From a virus, in the IMG/VR virus record IMGVR_UViG_3300044712_002706, positions 1-64,000 of that record: a stretch of DNA of 64,000 nucleotides; one strand, 5' to 3'. Each line of letters opens with the position of its first letter. The first letter of the stretch is position 1. This document shows positions 1 through 6,635 of the stretch, one piece after another. Below the pieces are notes generated by a model. That model was not told the DNA's origin. It saw only the letters and a program-made list of their open reading frames with translations, and searched no databases. Position numbers and translations under genes: made by a program.

Positions 1-666
1 ATGTTATTCAAACCCAAATCAGGATTGTGGTTCGCAGCCAGCACGGACAACGCCACCGGGACGGGCAGCCAAGAACCGGCACCCCAGTCGAACGGCGGAA
101 GCGGTGACCCACAAGCTACCTCACCGGCAACCCCAACAAAGTCGCCGATCACCTTCGAGAGCGAAGACAAACTCTTCGAATACATCGAAGGTAAGACCTG
201 GCTGAAGGAACGCCTGGAGCGCGAACGCCAAAAGGTCACGGAAGCAGCCGAGAAAGCCGCCAAAGCAGCCCGCGAAAAAGCCGAAGCCGATGCCGCAGCC
301 AAAAACGGCGAGTGGCAGAAGCTGGCCGAACAACGCGAAGGCACAATCCGCGAACTGACCCAGCAGCTTGAAAAACTCACGCCCTGGCAGGACAAGGCTG
401 GCAAGTACGAGAAGGCCCTGAAAGCCCATCTCGACACCCAACGCACCGGCCTGCCCGCCCACGTGCTCGTGCTCCTGGACAAACTCGACCCGGTGGAACA
501 GCTCGAATACATCGCCAAGAACCACGACGCCCTGGCTGCACCTGCGCAAAAGCGCAGCAATGGCGTCCCACCCACCCCACCCGCCGGCGACCCGGGCGAA
601 CTGACTGCCGAAGAGCAGCAGCGCGCCCGCGAAGAACAGCGCCGGCACATGCGTTCCAATTTCTAA
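1..666 (+). CDS. phage A scaffold protein
   Basis: 221 residues, beginning at the first base of the window. A low-complexity Gly/Pro/Thr/Ser N-terminus is followed by a Lys/Glu/Ala-rich coiled coil (about residues 55-125) and a helical segment ending in a basic tail (MRSNF). This is the usual build of a phage capsid scaffold, which lines the inside of the procapsid and is later lost. It lies immediately before the decoration and major capsid genes. The protein at 56191-56877 is its counterpart, with the same start and end sequences. Identity rests on coiled-coil character and position. The upstream region lies outside the window. Confidence 0.75.
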   Translation: MLFKPKSGLWFAASTDNATGTGSQEPAPQSNGGSGDPQATSPATPTKSPITFESEDKLFEYIEGKTWLKERLERERQKVTEAAEKAAKAAREKAEADAAAKNGEWQKLAEQREGTIRELTQQLEKLTPWQDKAGKYEKALKAHLDTQRTGLPAHVLVLLDKLDPVEQLEYIAKNHDALAAPAQKRSNGVPPTPPAGDPGELTAEEQQRAREEQRRHMRSNF

Positions 667-678
667 CAGGAGTCTCCC

Positions 679-1479
679 ATGACTGATTTAGCTCTCGTCA
701 CTGCCAACCGCCTGCACATCGTGGAGAGCCTGGAGCAGATGACCCAACCCCTGGGTGAAACCATCACCCTGGGCCAGGCTGCCCGGCTCGATGTGACCAC
801 AGGCAAATTCACCAAGGCCAACGCCACCACAGCGACCGAGAAAAAGGCATACGGCCTGCTGGTCGGCAAGGATGGCGCTGGCGCTGCTGGCACAGCCTTG
901 CGCAAAGGCGTCGTGAGCGGATACGACCTTTCCGCCCTCGACTATGGGGCCAAGGTATATCTCTCCGACGCCGATGGGATGCTGGCCGATACCCCCGGCA
1001 CTATCGAACGCCACGTCGCCACCGTCATCCCAGTCTTTTCGCAGACCCTCGGCAACCCGGCAGACAAACTGCTGCTCGTGGACTTCGGCGAAGGCGAGAA
1101 ATCGCAAACGCTGGTCGTCTCGGCAGAACTGCTCGCTGCCAGTGTGGACAAGTTCGTCTTCATGGCCGACCGCCCATACCAGGTAACGGCCGTGAAGGAA
1201 ATCCACTCGGTGGTCGGTGGGGCCAGCGCAGCCGTGCGCCCACGCAAGATCACCGCTGCAGCCACCGATGCGCCTGGCGCAACTGCCGGCACAACCGTCA
1301 AGGAATTGACCACGGCTGCCATCGACCTGACCGCCACCATCAACACCACCCAAACCCCCGCCCTTTCCGCCACCGCAGCCGACCTGCTTTTGGCGACCGG
1401 CGACAAGCTGGCCCTGGACTTCAGCGGGACGCTGACAGGGCTGGTTGGGGCCATTTTCATCCACCTGAAGGCACTGTAG
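679..1479 (+). CDS. phage A capsid decoration-like protein
   Basis: 266 residues, 12 bp after the scaffold gene, with an AGGAG-type ribosome site before ATG. It is Ala/Thr/Gly-rich with many short beta-prone segments and no Cys. The first third resembles the small head-stabilising proteins that sit between scaffold and capsid genes in siphoviruses. The rest is a second beta domain. Position and composition support a virion role, probably binding the outer capsid surface. The counterpart at 56893-57693 has the same length. No catalytic motif is seen. Confidence 0.65.
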   Translation: MTDLALVTANRLHIVESLEQMTQPLGETITLGQAARLDVTTGKFTKANATTATEKKAYGLLVGKDGAGAAGTALRKGVVSGYDLSALDYGAKVYLSDADGMLADTPGTIERHVATVIPVFSQTLGNPADKLLLVDFGEGEKSQTLVVSAELLAASVDKFVFMADRPYQVTAVKEIHSVVGGASAAVRPRKITAAATDAPGATAGTTVKELTTAAIDLTATINTTQTPALSATAADLLLATGDKLALDFSGTLTGLVGAIFIHLKAL

Positions 1480-1489
1480 GAGGTGCGTC

Positions 1490-2578
1490 ATGGCTAACCA
1501 GGTTCTATACGGCTTTCAAAATCTCAAGAGCCAGTTCGACAACCACCTGTCGACCGTCAGTATCGATGTCATCAATCGGGCCATCCAGGCATCGGTGGAT
1601 GAGCACAACCGCCAGATTGCGGCGGTGATGAAGCTCTTCGTCATGCCAACGACGAAGACCAAAGTGCGCTTCAAGACACCGGTGGCCGCTCGCCTGCAGC
1701 CCCTCGACGAAAATGGCCGCGCTCGCCCGATCCGGGTGGCCGGTCACTACGAAGTGGCCTTTCCCCTGCAAAGCAGCGGCCTGGCCTGGGGCACCAACCG
1801 CGTGACGCGGGAGAAGATGACCATCGAAGACGCCAACAACATCACGGTCACGATGATCGAATCCGACACGCGCTGGATGCGCGACCACGTCCTGGCGGCT
1901 TTGTTCTTGAACTCGCCCTGGGAATACGACGACGCCGACGACGATGTCGGCAAGCTGACGATCAAAGGCCCGGCCAACGGTGACTCGGACGAATACCTGA
2001 TCCAGGCTGGTCACGACCAGGGAGCGACGGACAATCACTTCCTGGCCCAGGCGGACGCCATCTCGGACACCCACAACCCCTTCCCGACGATCTACGAAGA
2101 CATCACCCAGCACCCGGAAAACAGCGGGGAAGTGATCACCTTCGTGCCGACGAACAACAAGAGTTCGGTGGAAGGGTTGGGCGACTTCGTCAAGGCCCGC
2201 CGCTCGAATGACCCGGTGCGGCACAGTTCGGACGAAGACATCCTGGTGGGTGACATCCCCGCCGATGTGCCGGGTAAGCTGTTCGGCTACGCCCACGACC
2301 AGTGGATGGTGCACTGGCCGATCATGCCCACCAACTACCTGATCACGGTCATGACAGGCGGCGAACGACCCCTGGCCATGCGCGAGCACGAGGAAGCAAG
2401 CCTGAAGGGGTTCAAGAAAGTGGCCGAACGCAACGACCACCCCTTCATGGAATCGCAGTGGGAACGGCATGCCGGGTTTGGCGGCTGGAACCGCGTGGCA
2501 GTGGTGGTCACCCGTGTGGGCAACGCCACCTACGAAATCCCCACATCGCCGGTGGATTACCGCAGCCCGATGACCTAA
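1490..2578 (+). CDS. phage A major capsid protein
   Basis: 362 residues, preceded by a strong GGAGG site. It directly follows scaffold and decoration genes and has the size and composition of a major capsid protein. The counterpart at 57704-58795 is highly similar throughout (for example the shared segment around LDENGRARPIRVAGHY). No protease gene lies between scaffold and capsid, so maturation may not need a separate protease, or that gene lies upstream of the window. A hairpin follows the stop codon. Confidence comes from position, size and conservation between the two phages. Confidence 0.8.
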   Translation: MANQVLYGFQNLKSQFDNHLSTVSIDVINRAIQASVDEHNRQIAAVMKLFVMPTTKTKVRFKTPVAARLQPLDENGRARPIRVAGHYEVAFPLQSSGLAWGTNRVTREKMTIEDANNITVTMIESDTRWMRDHVLAALFLNSPWEYDDADDDVGKLTIKGPANGDSDEYLIQAGHDQGATDNHFLAQADAISDTHNPFPTIYEDITQHPENSGEVITFVPTNNKSSVEGLGDFVKARRSNDPVRHSSDEDILVGDIPADVPGKLFGYAHDQWMVHWPIMPTNYLITVMTGGERPLAMREHEEASLKGFKKVAERNDHPFMESQWERHAGFGGWNRVAVVVTRVGNATYEIPTSPVDYRSPMT

Positions 2579-2592
2579 GTCTGCTCAAGTGA

Positions 2593-2624
2593 AGAACCGG
2601 GGTAGTGACTTCTATCCCGGTTCT
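2593..2624 (+). terminator. hairpin after capsid gene (partial terminator)
   Basis: A 9-bp perfect stem (agaaccggg / cccggttct) with a 14-nt loop lies between the capsid gene and the next gene. It is followed by a short, broken T tract (TTCTTTC). Phage B has an unrelated but equally placed hairpin at 58808-58834. A read-through terminator would make more capsid than connector protein, which fits the need for hundreds of capsid copies. Confidence 0.55.
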
Positions 2625-2638
2625 TTCAGGAGACCACC

Positions 2639-2977
2639 ATGCACCCAAGAATCTTAGCCCAAAGAACGGGCATCGCATCCGAGAAGCTGGTGACGGCTGC
2701 CCGACGGCTGGCCCAGGCACTCGACCTGCCGGAAGACCTGGTCAACGCCTTGATGCCATCGAGCAACAACAGCCAGATCAAGCCCATGCTGGTGCTCGAA
2801 GCCTGCGCCAATCTGGTCGAAACGGCGGCTGATAAGCTGGCCCAACCGGTCGAAATCGAGCCAATCCCGCCACTCGTAATCGAAACCCCGGAAGGCGACA
2901 ACATCACCGTGACCGCCGCACTCGATACCGAAAGCGGTGAACCCGAACCCAAGGGCAAACGTGGCCGCACCAAGTAG
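2639..2977 (+). CDS. phage A small head protein
   Basis: 112 residues starting MHPRILAQRTGI. Helical and acidic in the middle, with a basic tail (KGKRGRTK). It lies between the major capsid and the first connector, and its 3' end overlaps the next gene by 17 nt. The counterpart at 58850-59236 is 16 residues longer in the C-terminal linker. A head-assembly or connector role is inferred from position only. I do not recognise a family. Confidence 0.6.
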   Translation: MHPRILAQRTGIASEKLVTAARRLAQALDLPEDLVNALMPSSNNSQIKPMLVLEACANLVETAADKLAQPVEIEPIPPLVIETPEGDNITVTAALDTESGEPEPKGKRGRTK

Positions 2978-3428
2978 CTACACTGAGACCACCCTGGCTG
3001 AATATGCGCTGAGCGTGCTGGGCCAGGTGGCCGCGTCTATCGGCTGGACGAATGCCAGCAAAGCCACCGAAGTCGTCAATGACACCCTGCTCGAACTGGG
3101 CGTGGACGATATCGCCACCGTGAGCGGGTCCGAAAACATCCGCCATCTGCGGGTTGTGGCTCGGTATCACGCCTGGAAGGCGGCAGCCGAACTGACCAGC
3201 GGGAAGTATGACTTCGACACGGGCGATTCGGGCAGCTTCAAACGCAGCCAGCTGCACCAGATGGCAGTGGAAAACGCCGAGAAAGCACGCGCCGAAGCCA
3301 ATGAAGCAGGCCTGGCTGCCGGTGTCGAAGCGTATCCCGGTTACGAAGTGACCACGGTGCAGACGGTCTTCCAAGAACCATACCAGCCCGGTTATTTGAC
3401 CGATGCTGATATCGACGAGGACGAATGA
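2961..3428 (+). CDS. phage A head-tail connector (adaptor-like)
   Basis: 155 residues from a GTG start. The equivalent protein in phage B (59220) also begins at GTG in the same context, which is why this start is preferred over an upstream ATG. All-helical N-terminus, then a segment with GSFKRSQ. The size and position between capsid and head-closure genes fit a head-tail adaptor that docks under the portal ring. It overlaps the next gene by ATGA. Family assignment is positional. Confidence 0.6.
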   Translation: MAAPSSYTETTLAEYALSVLGQVAASIGWTNASKATEVVNDTLLELGVDDIATVSGSENIRHLRVVARYHAWKAAAELTSGKYDFDTGDSGSFKRSQLHQMAVENAEKARAEANEAGLAAGVEAYPGYEVTTVQTVFQEPYQPGYLTDADIDEDE

Positions 3429-3796
3429 GCGCAATCAGCGACGCTGAACTGGCCGACATGCAGGCCGACGCAGTAGACAGCCTGACGGAGAGCTGCACGG
3501 TCTCGCACACGCCCCTGGTAAGCGATGGCGCAGGCGGCCAGACCAATGGCACGGTGGTGGTATATGGCCCATACGCCTGCCGCATCGAGCAGAGCGGACG
3601 CAACGCCGATAACCTGCCGGTCGTCGCCGGTGGGCAATCGCCCCGGCGCTACGTATACATCGTCCTCGAACCGGGCGCACTCGTTTCCCCACAAGACACC
3701 ATCATCATCGGGCTGAAGCGCTACCCGGTAATCGCCGTCCCTGAGCACACGCTTCAAATCTTGCTCCGTGTCCAATGCTGGGAGCCAACCGCGTGA
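3425..3796 (+). CDS. phage A head-closure protein
   Basis: 123 residues, start overlapping the previous stop (ATGA). Mainly beta with repeated short strands (TVVVYGPYACRIEQ, GALVSPQDTIIIG), as expected for the ring protein that plugs the head after packaging (SPP1 gp16-like in general build). It is followed at once by a gp10-like gene, the normal order of siphovirus connector genes. The counterpart is at 59675-60040. Confidence 0.6.
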   Translation: MSAISDAELADMQADAVDSLTESCTVSHTPLVSDGAGGQTNGTVVVYGPYACRIEQSGRNADNLPVVAGGQSPRRYVYIVLEPGALVSPQDTIIIGLKRYPVIAVPEHTLQILLRVQCWEPTA

Positions 3797-4209
3797 TCAA
3801 GCCCTTCGTCCAACTCGTCGAAAACCGTATCCCCCTGTTGACCGGAACCATCCGCCAGCGGGCGGGTGATTTGACGATGAAGACGGCGCTGCAAATCCAG
3901 GGCCGCATTCGCACCGGCATGGCCGATGCCAAGAGCGGTCGGGTGTACCTGCGGCGTGGAATCGCCCACCAGGCCAGCGCCCCCGGCGAGATGCCCGCTG
4001 TCGACACCAGCCACCTGACCAACTCGATCCAGGTCGAACGCATGCCGGATGGAGCCAGCAGCGCGGTCTTCACCAATGCCGAATACGCCGAAGTGCTGGA
4101 GTTCGGCGGCGTGAAAACTGAAGCCAGGCCCTTCATGCAACCGGCAGCCGATGCCGAGACCGCCCCCTTCGAAGCCGAAGCAGCCCGCCTGCTCACCGGA
4201 TGGCAGTGA
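3793..4209 (+). CDS. phage A HK97 gp10-like tail completion protein
   Basis: 138 residues from GTG overlapping the previous stop (GTGA). Phage B has ATGA at the same place, so this start is chosen over an ATG 18 bp upstream. The C-terminal part carries the family look of HK97 gp10 / minor tail proteins: an AEYAEVLEFGG-type strand, then ARPFMQPA near the end. These proteins complete the tail end that joins the head. Confidence 0.7.
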   Translation: MIKPFVQLVENRIPLLTGTIRQRAGDLTMKTALQIQGRIRTGMADAKSGRVYLRRGIAHQASAPGEMPAVDTSHLTNSIQVERMPDGASSAVFTNAEYAEVLEFGGVKTEARPFMQPAADAETAPFEAEAARLLTGWQ

Positions 4210-4604
4210 TGGAAATCATCGACGTCGAAACCCTGATCCACAGCCGCCTGACTGGCGACGCCACCCTGGTAGCCATCGTCGCCGACCGCGTGTACTCGAT
4301 GGACGCCCCGGCTGGTGCAGACCTGCCCTATATCGTCTTTCGCCTGAGAAACGCACCGACGACCAACGGCGTGGGCGGCCAGGTGATCCTGACCCGGGCC
4401 AGCTATTCGGTGGTCGTCTCCGGTGAGACCCGGAGTCTCCTGGCCCTGAAAACGGCTGCCGAACGGGTACTCGCACTCCTTCAGGGCAACTTCGGGGCCA
4501 TCGGCGGCGTGCTGCGCGAGCAGCTGGCATACCCCGAACTCTTCGACGGCACTTCATACCGCCATCTTGGCGGCCTATTCGACTTTTACGCATCGCCCGC
4601 ATAG
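4209..4604 (+). CDS. phage A tail terminator protein
   Basis: 131 residues, start overlapping the previous stop (TGATG). It has the typical tail-terminator layout: a short N-terminal helix (VETLIHSRLTGDATL), the strand ADRVYSMDAPAGADLPYIVF, and a C-terminal strand (FDGTSYRHLGGLFDFYASP). Such proteins cap the growing tail tube and set the join to the head. The counterpart at 60453-60851 is one residue longer. Confidence 0.7.
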   Translation: MEIIDVETLIHSRLTGDATLVAIVADRVYSMDAPAGADLPYIVFRLRNAPTTNGVGGQVILTRASYSVVVSGETRSLLALKTAAERVLALLQGNFGAIGGVLREQLAYPELFDGTSYRHLGGLFDFYASPA

Positions 4605-4622
4605 GGCATGCAGGAGGTTCAC

Positions 4623-5924
4623 ATGCCTGACCGAGCATCCATTTTTCAGAATGCACAAATCGGCGTCGAAATCACCCCCGGCACAGCCGTGCTGGCGACG
4701 AAACAGCTCTCGTCCCTGATGATCAGCATGGGGATGAAGTTCGACGTGAAAAAGTATCGCCCTTCGGGGTATCGCTTCCCCACCATTGTCGTCCCCAACA
4801 AGGAATGGGTGGAGCACAAACTGAGCGGCCCAATCACCTACACCGAAATGGTGTACCTGCTCAGTTCGCTGATCAAGACCGTCACGCCAACGGGGGCAGG
4901 TGCAGAAAAGACCTGGGCCTTTTCGCCCACCACCAAGAAAGAAGACCCGCACAAGACATACACCCTCGAACAGGGCGACATATACCGGGCGCACCGCGTG
5001 ACCAATTTCCTGGTGACGGCGCTGACGCTGAATTTCAGCCGTGATGAATGCACGCTGGACGGTACGGCCATCAGCCGGGCGCTGCAGGATGACATCAACC
5101 TGTCCACCGATGCCAAGTACACCCTGACGGCGGCGGCATCACCGCCCACTGCCGGGACGTTCACGCTGACCGCCGGCGGCCAGACGACAGCCGCCATCCA
5201 ATACAACGCCACCACCGCCCAGGTGCAGTCGGCGCTCGAAGCCTTGAGCACTGTGGGAACCGGCAACGTCATTGTCACCCGCACCACCGGCACTTCCACG
5301 CTGGCCCAGGCCAATGCCGTCTACACGGTCGAATTTGTGGCCGACCTGGGCCAGCAGGCGGTGACGATGACGGGGACGTTCACCGGGCTGACCCCGGCCA
5401 GTTCGATTGCCCTGGCATCATCCCAAACCGGCGCAGCCCCGACCGAGATCAAACCGGTACCGGTGCTGCCGACCCACATCTGCATCTACATGGCCGACAC
5501 CCAGGCCAATCTGGGCGTCGCATCGCCGATGAACCGCGTCATCTCCAGCTCGTTCTCTTTGTCGGATATGTATGCGGCGCTGTGGGCGCTCAACCGCAAT
5601 GTGACATCCTTTGCCGCCACCATCCCTACCGAGCCAACGCTGGGTCTCAAGCTGAAGGTGGAAGCCGATGACGAAGGCATGACCCCGCTGACGACCCTGC
5701 GCGCCGGGCAAACCAGATTCTTCCGCATCGAGGCCATCGGCGACACCATCAGTTCTGCCCCATACAAGCTGAACATCGACTTCGCTGCCAAAGCGGAAGA
5801 GCCATCCGAATTCAGCGACGAAGACGGCGTCTTTGCCCTGGAGTGGTCGTTCACCGGCGTGCACGATGTGACCTGGGGCAAGGCGACCGAGCTGACACTG
5901 GTGACCGATGTGGCAAGTTTGTGA
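4623..5924 (+). CDS. phage A major tail tube protein
   Basis: 433 residues starting MPDRASIFQNAQIGVE after AGGAGGT. Tube fold segments at both ends enclose an extra Thr/Ala-rich beta domain (about residues 165-270) of the immunoglobulin-like kind that decorates tail surfaces. The protein is longer than a plain tube subunit, which fits such an insertion. It sits directly before the tail chaperone genes. The counterpart at 60867-62168 has the same length and the most divergent residues in the inserted domain. Confidence 0.75.
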   Translation: MPDRASIFQNAQIGVEITPGTAVLATKQLSSLMISMGMKFDVKKYRPSGYRFPTIVVPNKEWVEHKLSGPITYTEMVYLLSSLIKTVTPTGAGAEKTWAFSPTTKKEDPHKTYTLEQGDIYRAHRVTNFLVTALTLNFSRDECTLDGTAISRALQDDINLSTDAKYTLTAAASPPTAGTFTLTAGGQTTAAIQYNATTAQVQSALEALSTVGTGNVIVTRTTGTSTLAQANAVYTVEFVADLGQQAVTMTGTFTGLTPASSIALASSQTGAAPTEIKPVPVLPTHICIYMADTQANLGVASPMNRVISSSFSLSDMYAALWALNRNVTSFAATIPTEPTLGLKLKVEADDEGMTPLTTLRAGQTRFFRIEAIGDTISSAPYKLNIDFAAKAEEPSEFSDEDGVFALEWSFTGVHDVTWGKATELTLVTDVASL

Positions 5925-5936
5925 CAAGGAGCTGAT

Positions 5937-6374
5937 ATGCCCATTTCACTGAGTGACCTTGTTTTGGACGAACGCACCCTTCCGGTGGTAGTTGGCAAAG
6001 ACCCGGAAACGGGCGATGACCTGACGGTGATGATCACCTACCGCCCCAGCGGGTTGACGCCGGTGCTGGAGAGCAACTCGGCCAACCTGTCGGCCCGATT
6101 GGGTCTTGGGCCAGGCGTGGCCACCCTGCTTTCGGGCATGCTGACGGAGTGGGACATCATCAATGCCGAAGGCGAGACCATCCCCACCACCTACGAGGGC
6201 ATGAGCATCATCCCCGACAAGGTGCTGTTCAAAATCAGGGACGCCATCATCCTGGACTTGCGCCAGGACAAGGAAACCCTAAAAAACTCAGACGGTGGCT
6301 CGCATCGGAAGGGGAAGTCGGGCAGTGCCCGGAGTGGTACCCGATCATCCGGGCGGCGAAGCTCTCTGGCATAG
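5937..6374 (+). CDS. phage A tail assembly chaperone, short form
   Basis: 145 residues, the unshifted product (lambda gpG-like by position). It lies between tail tube and tape measure, the fixed place for tail chaperones. The C-terminal 28 residues after the slip site are basic and low in complexity (HRKGKSGSARSG), as expected for a tail read only in the zero frame. The short form is normally made in excess and coats the tape measure protein during tail assembly. Confidence 0.75.
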   Translation: MPISLSDLVLDERTLPVVVGKDPETGDDLTVMITYRPSGLTPVLESNSANLSARLGLGPGVATLLSGMLTEWDIINAEGETIPTTYEGMSIIPDKVLFKIRDAIILDLRQDKETLKNSDGGSHRKGKSGSARSGTRSSGRRSSLA

Positions 6375-6529
6375 ACCCATGGGTGTTGGCCGAGAAGTCA
6401 TCTGCCTGGACGTGGATGATTTTGACGGCCTGCAACGCCGAAGTGGGTGCTGAGAACGTGCGGCGGGAGAATGCTCTCGAAGCAGCCGGACGCCCACGGA
6501 TGCGGCCACCGATCAAACGAAGACGATAA
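5937..6529 (+). CDS. phage A tail assembly chaperone, frameshifted long form
   Basis: Predicted product of a -1 shift at 6281-6287: 117 residues in the first frame, then 80 residues in the -1 frame (from 6287 to the stop at 6529), 197 in all. The second part reads WYPIIRAAKLSGIDPWVLAEKS and has the composition of a real protein, unlike the zero-frame tail. It has no start codon or ribosome site of its own at its 5' end. This is the G / GT arrangement known in lambda and most long-tailed phages. Phage B keeps the same layout and length. Confidence 0.8.
6281..6287 (+). other. -1 programmed frameshift site A AAA AAC
   Basis: The heptamer A AAA AAC sits in the correct phase: the zero-frame codons are CTA AAA AAC. 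It fits the X XXY YYZ rule for -1 slippage and is kept in phage B inside the shared stretch CCTAAAAAACTCAG. The new frame is open for another 80 codons. Confidence 0.85.
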
Positions 6530-6542
6530 GCACAAGATATTT

Positions 6543-6613
6543 TCGCCACAGAGACACAGAGAGCACAGAGTTTTCGATTGGTTTTCTCTGTGATCTCCGT
6601 GTCTCTGTGGCGA
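6543..6613. repeat. MITE-like palindromic insertion
   Basis: Two 28-bp arms (6543-6570 and 6586-6613) match at 26 of 28 positions and enclose a 15-bp AT-rich loop. The arms are made of CACAGAG/CTCTGTG blocks, a type of intergenic palindrome common in environmental bacteria (from memory). Phage B has no such element at the same gene boundary, only a short unrelated hairpin at 62790-62824, so it was gained by phage A or lost by B. It lies between the chaperone stop and the tape measure start and encodes nothing. Confidence 0.75.
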
Positions 6614-6635
6614 TTTCATAATAAAGGACAAGACG

